Below are positions 1 to 8,985 of a stretch of DNA of 41,535 nt, in pieces. The stretch lies in contig CACGIZ010000009.1 of NCBI GenBank assembly GCA_902573235.1, positions 1 to 41,535 of the forward strand, in the 5' to 3' direction. Made by a program: the position numbers and the translations under genes. This stretch comes from an uncultured Pelagibacteraceae bacterium (GTDB lineage Bacteria > Pseudomonadota > Alphaproteobacteria > Pelagibacterales > Pelagibacteraceae). The notes under the pieces are model-generated. The model worked only from the letters and a program-made list of their open reading frames with translations, ran no database searches and was not told the origin of the DNA. Position 1 is the stretch's first letter, and every line of letters starts with the position of its first letter.

Positions 1-647
1 CCAACAACTAGATAGGGTAAAAATTTTTTTATATTAAATTTATTTATAACTAATAATAAGATAAATGCTAACAACATTAAACTAAGATATTTAATACTTA
101 AATCTCCAGAATAAAACAGTGCAATGATTACTATCGCTCCTAAGTCATCAATTATTGCAAGTGCAGTTAAAAAGACTTTTAATGATAATGGAACTCTTTT
201 TCCAAGTAAAGATAAAACACCTAAAGAAAATGCTATATCCGTTGCTGAAGGGATTGCCCAACCATTTAAAGTTTCACTATCACCAAAATTTATAAAAACA
301 TAAAATAGAGCAGGAACTAACATACCACCAACTGCTGCAATAATCGGAAGTAGAGCTTGTTTTATGTTTGAAAGTTCACCTTGTAAAAACTCTCTTTTAA
401 TTTCTAGTGTAACGAAAAAAAAGAATATTGCCATCAATGCATCGTTTATCCAATGAATAACGGATAATTTTAAACCAAAATTATTAATTCCTATAAATAA
501 GTATTTATTTAAAGTTGAAAAATATAACTCCGAGAAATCAGAATTACTTATTATTAAAGCAATTATAGCTGCAAATAATAAAACTAATCCACTAGCTGCT
601 TCAAGTTTAAAAAACCATTTAAAGGGTTTTGACAAATAATTAATCAT
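1..647 (-). CDS. nhaA: Na+/H+ antiporter NhaA, N-terminal part (cut by window edge)
   Basis: This is an inner-membrane antiporter that exports Na+ in exchange for H+ for sodium and pH homeostasis. Reading the minus strand from the ATG at 645-647 gives about 215 residues without a stop, running off the left edge, so the C-terminal half is missing here. The translation starts [20 protein letters not shown], a typical NhaA beginning. It has several hydrophobic segments and contains [15 protein letters not shown], which carries the Asp-Asp pair equivalent to the ion-binding D163/D164 of E. coli NhaA. The upstream gene on the same strand ends 2 nt before this start, so the two are probably co-transcribed. 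Identification is firm; the full length cannot be judged. Confidence 0.93.
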   Translation of the reverse strand, partial: MINYLSKPFKWFFKLEAASGLVLLFAAIIALIISNSDFSELYFSTLNKYLFIGINNFGLKLSVIHWINDALMAIFFFFVTLEIKREFLQGELSNIKQALLPIIAAVGGMLVPALFYVFINFGDSETLNGWAIPSATDIAFSLGVLSLLGKRVPLSLKVFLTALAIIDDLGAIVIIALFYSGDLSIKYLSLMLLAFILLLVINKFNIKKFLPYLVV

Positions 648-649
648 AT

Positions 650-1129
650 CTAAATCAAGTCTTTAATGAATAATTGAATATCTTTCAATGTCTCATATAG
701 GTTAAATAGAAAAACTTCTAATCTTGGAAAAATATTATATAGTTGGATCTTAAAAGTATCTAAGATTAAAATAAGTGCAATAAAGGATATTATTACTACC
801 AAAATATAAGATAAAAGTTTTCCAACTGAAAAACTCGATTTTGGTTCGTATTTAACTATTTCAGTTTTTGGTAATGAAATTTTTTGATTACTTGAAAATT
901 TTTGTTTTTCTTCTATATCTTTTATTACTGGTTTAGTTTTTTTAATGACTTTAGAAGATAACTTATCTTTTTTTGGTTTTAACTTAGTTTGTAAGTATTG
1001 ATTTTCTTGATCTTTTTTATAAAACCATACATGATTACAAGATCCACATTGTATAGTTCTTCCAGCTGAGGGTATCAAATCTGAATTTACATCAAATTTT
1101 TTAGAACAATTAACGCACTCAATAATCAT
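650..1129 (-). CDS. Zinc-ribbon domain membrane protein
   Basis: A 159-residue protein. The N-terminus holds a zinc ribbon of the MJ0042 / zinc_ribbon_5 kind, with cysteines C5, C8, C28 and C31 (CVNC and CGSC) and the usual HVWFYKK after the second knuckle. A lysine-rich linker of about 65 residues follows, then one transmembrane helix (about 104-124) and a short C-terminal tail. The layout fits the alphaproteobacterial zinc-ribbon proteins with an N-terminal cytoplasmic knuckle and a single membrane anchor, whose job is not known. It lies 2 nt upstream of nhaA on the same strand. The family call is solid; no function is assigned. Confidence 0.8.
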   Translation of the reverse strand: MIIECVNCSKKFDVNSDLIPSAGRTIQCGSCNHVWFYKKDQENQYLQTKLKPKKDKLSSKVIKKTKPVIKDIEEKQKFSSNQKISLPKTEIVKYEPKSSFSVGKLLSYILVVIISFIALILILDTFKIQLYNIFPRLEVFLFNLYETLKDIQLFIKDLI

Positions 1130-1222
1130 AATATTTTTATATCAGATTCATATAAAATTACCTTTAATTTAACAATCTTTATACTTTTAAATATTTGATA
1201 AGTGCTGTATTAGTACATCACT

Positions 1223-1299
<77 letters not shown>

Positions 1300-1305
1300 T
1301 CTATT

Positions 1306-1587
1306 ATGAAAAGAGCAAAAATTTATAGTCCGAATAAAAGTGCAATGCAATCTGGTTTAGGTAAAACTAATAAATGGATTCTAGAATTTGAAACAAAAGA
1401 TCCAACTAAAAATCCTTTAATGGGTTGGGAGAGTTCATCTGATACTTATACTGAACTAAAGTTAGAATTTTCATCTAAAGAACTCGCTATTAATTATGCA
1501 AAAAAAAAGAAAATTAATTTTGAAATTATCGAACCCAAAAAAAGAAAAATAGTTAAAAAATCATATGCTGATAACTTTTTAAATTAA
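1306..1587 (+). CDS. NADH dehydrogenase accessory subunit, NDUFS4-like
   Basis: A 93-residue protein of the ETC complex I conserved region family (NDUFS4/AQDQ type), an accessory subunit of NADH:ubiquinone oxidoreductase that in alphaproteobacteria and mitochondria sits at the peripheral arm near the NADH-oxidising module. Support comes from the start (RAKIYSPNKSAMQSG), the WILEFETKD segment, the PLMGWESSSDTYTELKLEF block and the terminal KKSYADNF. The start is only 7 nt downstream of tRNA-Pro and has no visible Shine-Dalgarno sequence, so tRNA 3' processing would leave an almost leaderless message. It is followed after 4 nt by the SbmA-like gene. The family assignment is confident. Confidence 0.87.
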   Translation: MKRAKIYSPNKSAMQSGLGKTNKWILEFETKDPTKNPLMGWESSSDTYTELKLEFSSKELAINYAKKKKINFEIIEPKKRKIVKKSYADNFLN

Positions 1588-1591
1588 AATT

Positions 1592-2590
1592 ATGTTTAAA
1601 TTTTTTACAGATAAAAGGTGGCATTTATGGAGTATTGGAGGAACAATACTTATTCTGGCTGCTACTTGGTATCAAGTTCAATTAGATGTAAGAATTAATG
1701 AATGGTTTGGTGAATTTTATGATACTTTACAGAAAGCTTTAGCTGAGCCTGGTGCTGTTACTGAAAAAGAATTCATAGCTTATCTTTTTACTTTTGCAAA
1801 AATTGCGGCTGTTTATATATTGGTTGTTATATTTAGCGACTATTTTACAAGCCATTGGACCTTTAGATGGAGAACTGCAATGGCTGATTTCTACCACGAT
1901 AAATGGAATTTTGCCTCATCTATTGAAGGAGCTTCGCAGAGAGTACAAGAAGATACGCTTAAGTTTGCGAGAATAATGGAAGGCTTAGGAGCTGAACTTT
2001 TGAGAAGTGTTATGACACTTATTGCTTTCACTCCAATTTTATGGGGACTATCAAAAAGTATAACTGTGCTTCCATGGATAGGTGAGGTTAACCACGCATT
2101 AGTATGGGTAGCAATTATTTCTGCTTTAGGTGGTACCTTTGTTCTTGCAGCAGTAGGAATTAAATTACCTGGCATAGAATACGATATTCAAAAAGAAGAA
2201 GCAGCGTACAGAAAAGAATTAGTTCTTGGTGAAGATTTTAAGGAAAATGCGCAACCAATAAGAATTGATCAATTATATGGCGGGGTAAGAAAAATTCATT
2301 ACAAGATGTATTTTCATTACTTATATTTTAATGCAGTAAAATGGAGTTACCTACAAGGAATGGTTATTGTGCCTTATTTAGCTTTAGCACCAACTATAGT
2401 AACTGGTGCTATCACTTTAGGTTTTGTTCAACAAATTATCAGAGCTTTTGGCAGGGTAGAAACTTCATTGCAATATTTAGTGAGAAGTTGGCCAATAATC
2501 GTAGAATTGATATCTGTATGGAAAAGACTAAATGAGTTTGAAAATAAACTTAAAATTAATACAGAAAAAATATCTAAAGAAAAAATTTAG
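1592..2590 (+). CDS. SbmA/BacA-like inner-membrane peptide transporter
   Basis: A 332-residue polytopic membrane protein of the SbmA/BacA-like family, proton-driven importers of peptides and other compounds that share the membrane fold of ABC exporters but have no ATPase domain. Diagnostic stretches are WYQVQLDVRINEWFGEFYD near the N-terminus, HWTFRWRTAMADFYHDKW in the middle, then GASQRVQEDTLKFARIMEGLG and the C-terminal FGRVETSLQYLVRSW. It is clearly shorter than E. coli SbmA (about 400 residues), though both ends look natural. It ends in TAG whose last base starts the GTG of glpX, so the pair is translationally coupled. The substrate cannot be inferred. Confidence 0.85.
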   Translation: MFKFFTDKRWHLWSIGGTILILAATWYQVQLDVRINEWFGEFYDTLQKALAEPGAVTEKEFIAYLFTFAKIAAVYILVVIFSDYFTSHWTFRWRTAMADFYHDKWNFASSIEGASQRVQEDTLKFARIMEGLGAELLRSVMTLIAFTPILWGLSKSITVLPWIGEVNHALVWVAIISALGGTFVLAAVGIKLPGIEYDIQKEEAAYRKELVLGEDFKENAQPIRIDQLYGGVRKIHYKMYFHYLYFNAVKWSYLQGMVIVPYLALAPTIVTGAITLGFVQQIIRAFGRVETSLQYLVRSWPIIVELISVWKRLNEFENKLKINTEKISKEKI

Positions 2591-3540
2591 TGGCTTTAAA
2601 TAAAGAATTAATTGATAAGATAATAACGGTTACCTCTAAAGCAGCGATTTCTTGCAATCAGTTTGTTGGTAAAAATGATAAGAAAAATGCTGATAAGGCT
2701 GCAACAGATACTATGAGAAATGAAATTAATAAACTTGAATTTAATGGTGAAGTCGTAATAGGTGAAGGTGAATTAGATGAAGCACCAATGCTATATATTG
2801 GTGAAAAATTAGGTTCCGGAGGAAATTTAGATATTGATATTGCTGTTGACCCTCTTGAGGGTACAAATTTTGTAGCTAAAAATTTACCAGGTGCATTATC
2901 TGTTATATCTATTGCAGAAAAAGGAAATCTTTTTAATGCACCTGAAACTTATATGAATAAACTTGCAGTTTCAAATAAAGTACCACACGATGCTACTGAT
3001 TTAGATTTTTCTCTCGAAAAAAATATCAAAAATTTAGCAGACTCATTGAATAAAGATATTAGTGATATAACAGCATGTTTATTAAATCGACCAAGACATT
3101 ATGAAATGATAGATAATTTGAAAAAAATGAATGTAAAAATGAAGTTAATTTCTGACGGAGATGTTTCGGGAGCTTTAATGGTAACAGATGATAAATATAA
3201 TGTAGATATTTTTTTAGGAATAGGCGGCGGACCAGAGGGTGTTTTAGCAGCTTCAGCTATTGATGCATATGGATGTAAATTTCAAGGAAGATTTATTTTT
3301 GAAAATGATAAAGACATTTTAAGAGCAAAGAAGATGGGCATAAAAGATTTGGAAAAGAAATATGATTTACATGAAATTATAAAAGGTGATTCAATATTTT
3401 GTGCAACCGGTATTACGGACGGAGATTTGGTTAAGGGCATTAATATAAAAGATAATAAGTATATCACTGAAACTTTAGTTACACATAAAAGCACAAATAT
3501 GTGTAAAATTGTTATAAGAGAAGACACTATAAAAACTTGA
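2590..3540 (+). CDS. glpX: Fructose-1,6-bisphosphatase, class II (GlpX)
   Basis: Hydrolyses fructose 1,6-bisphosphate to fructose 6-phosphate in cytoplasmic gluconeogenesis. The protein is 316 residues, normal for GlpX. Visible signatures are GEGELDEAP (residues 58-66), the metal-binding DPLEGT (87-92) followed by the NLPGALSVI loop, and GIGGGPEGVLAASA in the C-terminal half. The start is GTG at 2590, whose G is the last base of the TAG stop of the SbmA-like gene. This 1-nt overlap and the conserved N-terminus (ELIDKIITVTSKAAI) support that start. tRNA-Glu follows 35 nt downstream. Confidence 0.95.
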   Translation: MALNKELIDKIITVTSKAAISCNQFVGKNDKKNADKAATDTMRNEINKLEFNGEVVIGEGELDEAPMLYIGEKLGSGGNLDIDIAVDPLEGTNFVAKNLPGALSVISIAEKGNLFNAPETYMNKLAVSNKVPHDATDLDFSLEKNIKNLADSLNKDISDITACLLNRPRHYEMIDNLKKMNVKMKLISDGDVSGALMVTDDKYNVDIFLGIGGGPEGVLAASAIDAYGCKFQGRFIFENDKDILRAKKMGIKDLEKKYDLHEIIKGDSIFCATGITDGDLVKGINIKDNKYITETLVTHKSTNMCKIVIREDTIKT

Positions 3541-3575
3541 TAAATATAATTTTTTACAATAAAAGATCCAAATTT

Positions 3576-3650
3576 GGTCCCTTCGTCTATCGGTTAGGAC
3601 ACGTGGTTTTCATCCTCGAAAGAGGGGTTCGATTCCCCTAGGGACCGCCA
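3576..3650 (+). tRNA. tRNA-Glu (anticodon TTC)
   Basis: A 75-nt tRNA. The acceptor GGTCCCT (3576-3582) pairs with AGGGACC (3640-3646), followed by G and an encoded CCA (3648-3650). The T-arm is ggggTTCGATTcccc, and the anticodon loop TTTTCAT gives TTC for Glu. The anticodon stem is CGTGG/CCTCG, which leaves one T:T mismatch at the central pair (29-41). The glycan island starts 12 nt after the CCA. Confidence 0.95.
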
Positions 3651-3662
3651 TTATTCACTATA

Positions 3663-3914
3663 ATGACATATTTCGTATATATGATTAGTAATATTTCATC
3701 TAACAAAAGAAAAACTTACGTAGGATATACAAAAGATTTAAAAAAAAGGATTAACTTGCATAATATAAATAAAGGAGCAAAGTCTACCAAAGGATTCAAA
3801 TGGAAAATTATATATAAAAAAAAATTTTCTAATAAAAAAGAAGCAATGTCTTATGAATATAAACTTAAACATGATAGAAAAAAAAGAGATATTATTTATA
3901 ATAAATCTTTATGA
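3663..3914 (+). CDS. GIY-YIG nuclease superfamily protein
   Basis: An 83-residue protein that is essentially a single GIY-YIG domain of the YhbQ/UPF0213 kind. The first motif appears as FVYMISN, the second as KTYVGYT (YVG in place of YIG), followed by the conserved arginine region DLKKRI. A later SYEYKLKH segment carries the expected metal-binding glutamate near residue 69. Such small domains are widespread and generally of unknown substrate; nuclease activity is a family expectation. It begins 12 nt after tRNA-Glu with no evident Shine-Dalgarno, and its stop overlaps the start of the next glycosyltransferase gene by 4 nt (ATGA), which places it in the island operon. Confidence 0.82.
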   Translation: MTYFVYMISNISSNKRKTYVGYTKDLKKRINLHNINKGAKSTKGFKWKIIYKKKFSNKKEAMSYEYKLKHDRKKRDIIYNKSL

Positions 3915-6019
3915 GTATAGCAATTCTACTCCCTTTTAAAGAAAACTACTCTAGTAAACAAGCTGGTGCCGTTTCACTTTTTATCAATGATATAAATAGA
4001 AAAAGTTTATTTAAAAATCAAACAAAGATATATGGATCTACTAACTTAAAAAAATTTTTATCTGCAAATTATATTAATATAGAAATTAAAAAAAATTATT
4101 TTAAAAGTTCCAATATTTCTTACGTTAAGCAATTTCTGAAGATAATCGATAAAGAAAAAACAAGAATTATAGAAGTACACAATCGACCTGCATACATAAA
4201 ATATATCAAAGATCAATTTGTAAATAAAATTTTTTTTTATTTTCATAATGATCCTTTGTCAATGGAAGGTTCTAAAACTTTAAAAGAACGGTTGTATTTG
4301 ATTAACAACATAGACAAAATTTTTTTTAATAGTAAATGGTCACAAAAAAGATTTTTTCTTAATTTCAAAAATCCAAAATTATATATACATAAAACAGTTG
4401 TTTGTTATCAGTCTACAAATAAAATAAAAATAGATTTCAAAAAGAAGAAAAAATTAATTTCTTTTGTTGGTAAACTTAATTCGGCTAAGGGATATGATGT
4501 TTTCGGTAAAGCTGTAATTAAGATTCTTAATAAATATAAAGATTGGAAAGCGATTGTTATAGGAGATGAAAGACGTGAAAATATTATTTTTAAACACAAT
4601 AATTTGAAAATATATGGTTTTAAAGATAATAAGTTTATTTTGAACTACCTAAAAAAAGTAAGTATTTCAGTCGTTCCATCCAAATGGGACGAACCATTTG
4701 GTAGAACTAGCTTAGAAGCCGCGAGTAGAGGATGCGCTGTAATTATAAGTAACAAAGGTGGATTACCTGAAACATCCAAAGGTGCTACTATCTTAAAAAA
4801 GATTAACGATAAATCATTATTTTTTGAATTAGAAAAATTAATTAAAAATAAGAATTCTTTAATTAAATCTCAAAAATTAAATTTAAAATATTTTTTTTTA
4901 ACTCATGATTTTGTCACTCGTCTGATTGACAACGTAAGAAATCCTTTTCTAAAAAGGTTCAATATTAATCTTAAAAAAAATCCAATTTTAAAGGTTATGC
5001 ATATAACTAATTTTAATTACAGATTTAATGGTAGGCTGCATTACAATACGGGTAAAAGGATAAATAATGGTTTATTAAGATTAGGTCATAATGTTTTAGC
5101 TGTAAGCGATAGGGATATGATACATGAAAATAAGAGTATTAAAGATTTCTCAGGTATTAAATCTTTACAATTAAATATTGAGGAAAATTTTAAAAACTTT
5201 AGACCTGACCTAGTCATATTAGGTCATGCTGATGCAGTAAAAGATGATACTTTAAGTTTTTTAAAGAATAATGACGTCAAAATCGCTCAGTGGTTTCTAG
5301 ACCCTGTTAGCAAACTTGGTCCTGATTTTGAGAATAATAAAAAAAGAATTACCCAAAAAGATAAATTAATTGACGCTACATTTCTTACTACAGATCCTAA
5401 ATCTTTAGATTTTAATCTCAAAAATCCTTTTTATATTCCTAATCCATGCGATCAATCATTTGAAACTTTAGAAAATTATAAACATGATTGTGAAAATGAT
5501 TTATTTTTTGCAATGAGTCACGGTGTACATAGAGGTCAATTAAAAAGAGGGAAAAAAGATAATAGAGAAATATTTCTTAATCAATTAATCAAAAAAAATC
5601 AGGATATTAAGTTTGATGTATATGGGATGAACAATATTCAACCTGTATGGTCTGACAAATTTCTAGAGTGTTTGTCCAAATCATCAATGGCTCTAAATCT
5701 AAGTAGAGGAAAACCTGTAAAATATTATAGCAGTGATAGAATTGCTCAATTAATAGGAAATGGTTTACTAACATTTGTTGATGAAAAAACTTATTTATCT
5801 GATTTTTTTAGTAATAAAGAAGTAGTTTTTTACAAAGATTTAAACGACTTAAGTTATAAAATGAATAAATACAAAAAAGATAAAAACAATAGAAAAAAAA
5901 TTGCTAGAAGTGGTAGAAAATTTTATTTTAAATATTTTAATTCAACTTTAGTTGCAGACTATATAATCAATAAAACTCTAGATTTGAGAAGTTCTCAATC
6001 TTTTATATGGGAAAGATAG
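3911..6019 (+). CDS. Two-domain glycosyltransferase (GT4 + CgeB-like)
   Basis: A 702-residue protein that appears to hold two glycosyltransferase units. Residues 1 to about 350 look like a GT4 enzyme: FVGKLNSAKGYDVF is the typical start of the C-terminal Rossmann half, and WDEPFGRTSLEAASRG holds the E-x7-E nucleotide-sugar motif. From about 360 a second unit begins (VMHITNFNYRFNGRLHYNTG) and ends with a region resembling CgeB/GT1-like proteins (SMALNLSRGKPVKYYSSDRI, then IGNGLLTF). It probably acts in cytoplasmic assembly of a surface polysaccharide or glycosylated product. It overlaps the GIY-YIG gene by 4 nt and the next gene by 13 nt. Donor and acceptor are unknown. Confidence 0.78.
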   Translation: MSIAILLPFKENYSSKQAGAVSLFINDINRKSLFKNQTKIYGSTNLKKFLSANYINIEIKKNYFKSSNISYVKQFLKIIDKEKTRIIEVHNRPAYIKYIKDQFVNKIFFYFHNDPLSMEGSKTLKERLYLINNIDKIFFNSKWSQKRFFLNFKNPKLYIHKTVVCYQSTNKIKIDFKKKKKLISFVGKLNSAKGYDVFGKAVIKILNKYKDWKAIVIGDERRENIIFKHNNLKIYGFKDNKFILNYLKKVSISVVPSKWDEPFGRTSLEAASRGCAVIISNKGGLPETSKGATILKKINDKSLFFELEKLIKNKNSLIKSQKLNLKYFFLTHDFVTRLIDNVRNPFLKRFNINLKKNPILKVMHITNFNYRFNGRLHYNTGKRINNGLLRLGHNVLAVSDRDMIHENKSIKDFSGIKSLQLNIEENFKNFRPDLVILGHADAVKDDTLSFLKNNDVKIAQWFLDPVSKLGPDFENNKKRITQKDKLIDATFLTTDPKSLDFNLKNPFYIPNPCDQSFETLENYKHDCENDLFFAMSHGVHRGQLKRGKKDNREIFLNQLIKKNQDIKFDVYGMNNIQPVWSDKFLECLSKSSMALNLSRGKPVKYYSSDRIAQLIGNGLLTFVDEKTYLSDFFSNKEVVFYKDLNDLSYKMNKYKKDKNNRKKIARSGRKFYFKYFNSTLVADYIINKTLDLRSSQSFIWER

Positions 6020-6975
6020 CATTAATAACAGGAATAAGTGGTCAAGATGGATCATATTTAGCCGAATTGTTGATAAAAAAAAAATATAAAGTTTATGGTA
6101 TTTGTTCGCCATACAAAAAAGTAAATTTTAAAAATCTTAAAAATATAAGAAAAAAGATAGTTATTAAAAAAATTGATATTAACAATTATTCAAAAATAAA
6201 AAAAATAATCAAAAATCTAAAACCTGCTGAGGTATACCACCTTGCAGCTCAAAGTTTTATTAACTACAAATTTGAAGATGAATTTTTTAAATTAAATCCA
6301 AATATTAATGGAACACATTACTTATTATCTGCAATTAAAAATTTTTCCTCAAAAACCAGATTTTATTTTGCAGCCTCATCAGAAATTTTTGGTAATTCCT
6401 CAAAAAAAAAACAAGATGAAAATACAAAATTTAACCCTAGATCTGCATATGGAATATCTAAAGTAACAGGATATCATTTGACGAAAAATTATAGAGAGGC
6501 TTATGGTATTTTTGCTTGTTCAGGAATATTGTATAATCATGAATCTCCAAGGAGAAATAAAAATTTTGTTACAAGAAAAATAACTCATAATTTAGCGAAA
6601 ATTCATAAAAATAAAAAACATAAAATTTTTTTAGGGAATATTAATTCAAAACGTGATTGGGGTCATGCAAAAGATTATGTTTTAGCAATGTGGAAAATGC
6701 TTCAGCAAAATAAACCACAAGACTTTGTTATTGGAACTGGAAAATTGCATTCTGTAAAAGACTTTCTAAAAATTGCTTTTGGATACTTTGGTCTAGATTA
6801 TAAAAAGTTTATTATTATAGACAAAAAGTTTTATAGAAAAAATGACAAATATATTTTGAGAGCTAATATAAATAAAGCAAACAGGATATTAAATTGGAAA
6901 CCAAAAATAAATTTTAAATCTCTTGTAATTGAAATGGTTATTAACGATATAAATTTAGTTAATAAAAAAACATGA
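6007..6975 (+). CDS. NDP-sugar 4,6-dehydratase, GDP-mannose dehydratase (Gmd)-like
   Basis: A 322-residue SDR-superfamily enzyme. It has the NAD(P)-binding GISGQDGSYLAE (residues 9-20), the catalytic Ser/Ser-Glu region ASSEIFG (123-129), and the Y-x3-K pair in SAYGISK (Tyr148, Lys152). The LYNHESPRR and RDWGHAKDYV motifs are characteristic of GDP-mannose 4,6-dehydratases. Gmd makes GDP-4-keto-6-deoxymannose, the precursor of GDP-fucose, GDP-rhamnose and related sugars. The protein is about 50 residues shorter than typical Gmd, mainly by compact loops, so a related specificity cannot be excluded. It is embedded between glycosyltransferases with 13-nt and 4-nt overlaps. No reductase or epimerase partner lies in the window. 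Confidence 0.83.
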   Translation: MGKIALITGISGQDGSYLAELLIKKKYKVYGICSPYKKVNFKNLKNIRKKIVIKKIDINNYSKIKKIIKNLKPAEVYHLAAQSFINYKFEDEFFKLNPNINGTHYLLSAIKNFSSKTRFYFAASSEIFGNSSKKKQDENTKFNPRSAYGISKVTGYHLTKNYREAYGIFACSGILYNHESPRRNKNFVTRKITHNLAKIHKNKKHKIFLGNINSKRDWGHAKDYVLAMWKMLQQNKPQDFVIGTGKLHSVKDFLKIAFGYFGLDYKKFIIIDKKFYRKNDKYILRANINKANRILNWKPKINFKSLVIEMVINDINLVNKKT

Positions 6976-7961
6976 AAATATGTTTTGTTGATACAACTAA
7001 ACTTCAATATTCTTTTGAAGATATAAATAGTCAAAAAATTAGAGGCGCTGAATCAATTTTAATAAATCTTTCTCAAAAATTAAGCTCTATAGGATTAGAT
7101 ATAATGGTTTTCACTAATTGTAAAAAAGAAAAATCACTAAAAAATTATTCATGGTTAAGTTTAAATAGAATTGATGAATTTAAAAATAATTTTGATATTG
7201 TTATTTCCAATAATGATACACAAATCCTTGACAAATTTAATTGTAAAAAAAAATTTGTTATTTCACATTCAATACAATCAATTGAAAAAGCTTTAAGAAA
7301 AAAACAATTGTTTTCATATTTTAGAAACAAACCTAAATATCTTTTATTAGGAAATTATCATAAATCTCAAATGTCAAAAATATTTTCAATTTATGATACA
7401 AAAATTATTGAGTACGGAGTAGATGAGCTTTTTGAGACTAAAAAAATTTCAAATGATAAAGACAATAATTTAGCTTTTTTTACATCAAGACAGGATAGAA
7501 ACCTTGATATTCTAATTGAAGTTTGGAAAAAAAAAATTGTTAAAGAAGACTCAAACTACAAATTATTGATCACACCTATAGAAAAAAATTTGGAACAATT
7601 TAATATATTTAATCGCAAAATGTTAAATAGAGAATCTTTTATTGATCAGATTTTAAAATCCAGAATGATAATTTTACCAGGACATAAAGCTGAATTGTAT
7701 TGCTTATCAGCTCTTGAAGCAGCTGAGCTATGTATACCAGTAGTTACAATGGGAATTGGATCACTTTCGGAAAGAGTTGAACATAAAATAACAGGCTTAA
7801 TTTCAAAAAGTAAAAATGATTTTGCTAAAGATATCTTAGAAATGTATCGAAATGATGATATGTGGAATGAAATAAGAAATAATTTAATATCTAGAAGAGG
7901 GCAAAACTCTTGGACAAAAGCTGCAAAAAGTTTTTTTAAAATAATTAGTAATGATAAATAA
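6972..7961 (+). CDS. Glycosyltransferase, GT4-like
   Basis: A 329-residue protein with a GT-B pattern. The N-terminal half starts MKICFVDTTKLQYSFEDINS and contains a glycine/serine acceptor-side segment (RGAESILINLSQKL). The C-terminal half has AFFTSRQDRNLDILIEVW, the motif that opens the donor-binding domain, and ILPGHKAELYCLSALEAAEL, a GT4-type E-x7-E region (GHKAELYCLSALE). The later GIGSLSERVEHKITGLI is also typical of GT4. It overlaps the Gmd-like gene by 4 nt and the GT9-like gene by 11 nt. It probably transfers the sugar made by its neighbours, but the substrate is not visible. Confidence 0.75.
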   Translation: MKICFVDTTKLQYSFEDINSQKIRGAESILINLSQKLSSIGLDIMVFTNCKKEKSLKNYSWLSLNRIDEFKNNFDIVISNNDTQILDKFNCKKKFVISHSIQSIEKALRKKQLFSYFRNKPKYLLLGNYHKSQMSKIFSIYDTKIIEYGVDELFETKKISNDKDNNLAFFTSRQDRNLDILIEVWKKKIVKEDSNYKLLITPIEKNLEQFNIFNRKMLNRESFIDQILKSRMIILPGHKAELYCLSALEAAELCIPVVTMGIGSLSERVEHKITGLISKSKNDFAKDILEMYRNDDMWNEIRNNLISRRGQNSWTKAAKSFFKIISNDK

Positions 7962-8979
7962 GAAAATTCTTATCTTAAAAAATGATAGAGCAGGCGATTT
8001 ATTTACATCAATTACATTAATATCATCATTAATTTCTCATTATCAAAATGTAACTGTTTATTTATCTGAATTAAATGAAGGATTTTCTTTTTTTTTTAAT
8101 AAAGCTTTAATAAAAAAAATTAAATTTAATTTAACCATTGTTAATAAGATTTTAGTTTTTATTGATATTCTGTTTAACAAATATGATAAAATTTATATTT
8201 TAACTCCAAAAAGTTTTTATTTTATTTTGCCGCTATTATTTAGAAACATAAAGTTTTATGCAATAGTTTATGATAATAAGAAAAGTTTTCGCCCGTCTCC
8301 TTTTCTAAGAAAATATTTATACAAATACAAAATAGTTTTTAGAAATAAGATAAATTTAAAAAGTTATAGAGAACTTCAATTAGAATTAATTGATGACGAT
8401 ATTAATCTAGATATCAATCATTATGCTTTGAATATTCCAATAATTGATCAAAAACTTAAAAATTTATTACCAAAAAGATTTATTCTTTTTCAATTCAGAT
8501 ATCTTTTTTTTAAAGAATTGAATTGGGAAATTGATGAATTTAACTATTTGATGTCACGTATAAAAGATAAATATGAGTACATTTTATTCTCATCCGATAT
8601 AGAAAATAATAGATTTTCGAGACATTTTAATGATTATTTTAAAGATAATTTTTCAATTATAGACACCAATAATTACATCACAAAAATTAACGAAAATAAT
8701 AACAAAATTTTTTATTTAGAAAATATAAATTCTCAAAATTTGTTCTATCTTCTAAAAGAATCAGAAATTAATTTAGCTAAGCATGGTATTTTCAGCCATA
8801 TATCTTATTTTTTCAATAGAAGATGTCATAATTTATTCAATTTTGATATTAAATCTAAAGATGATTATCACCACCAAAAAATCAGCTATTCAGAATGGTA
8901 TAAAAATATGAATTTTAAATTTTCATTTTTAAATAAAGATATAAAAAAATCAGTCCAAAAAATTTTAAGAAATATTTAA
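7951..8979 (+). CDS. Glycosyltransferase family 9-like (heptosyltransferase-like) protein
   Basis: A 342-residue protein whose N-terminus (KILILKNDRAGDLFTSITLI) matches the start of ADP-heptose:LPS heptosyltransferase-like GT9 proteins, with the D-R-A/I-G-D motif after the first beta strand. The rest is strongly diverged and very rich in Lys, Asn, Phe and Ile. A late segment (NLAKHGIFSHISYFFNRRCH) fits the GT9 region where family members contact the nucleotide sugar. It overlaps the preceding GT gene by 11 nt. A role in LPS or related glycan assembly is inferred. Confidence is moderate because only the N-terminal motif is clear. Confidence 0.62.
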   Translation: MINKKILILKNDRAGDLFTSITLISSLISHYQNVTVYLSELNEGFSFFFNKALIKKIKFNLTIVNKILVFIDILFNKYDKIYILTPKSFYFILPLLFRNIKFYAIVYDNKKSFRPSPFLRKYLYKYKIVFRNKINLKSYRELQLELIDDDINLDINHYALNIPIIDQKLKNLLPKRFILFQFRYLFFKELNWEIDEFNYLMSRIKDKYEYILFSSDIENNRFSRHFNDYFKDNFSIIDTNNYITKINENNNKIFYLENINSQNLFYLLKESEINLAKHGIFSHISYFFNRRCHNLFNFDIKSKDDYHHQKISYSEWYKNMNFKFSFLNKDIKKSVQKILRNI

Positions 8980-8985
8980 TTAAAT

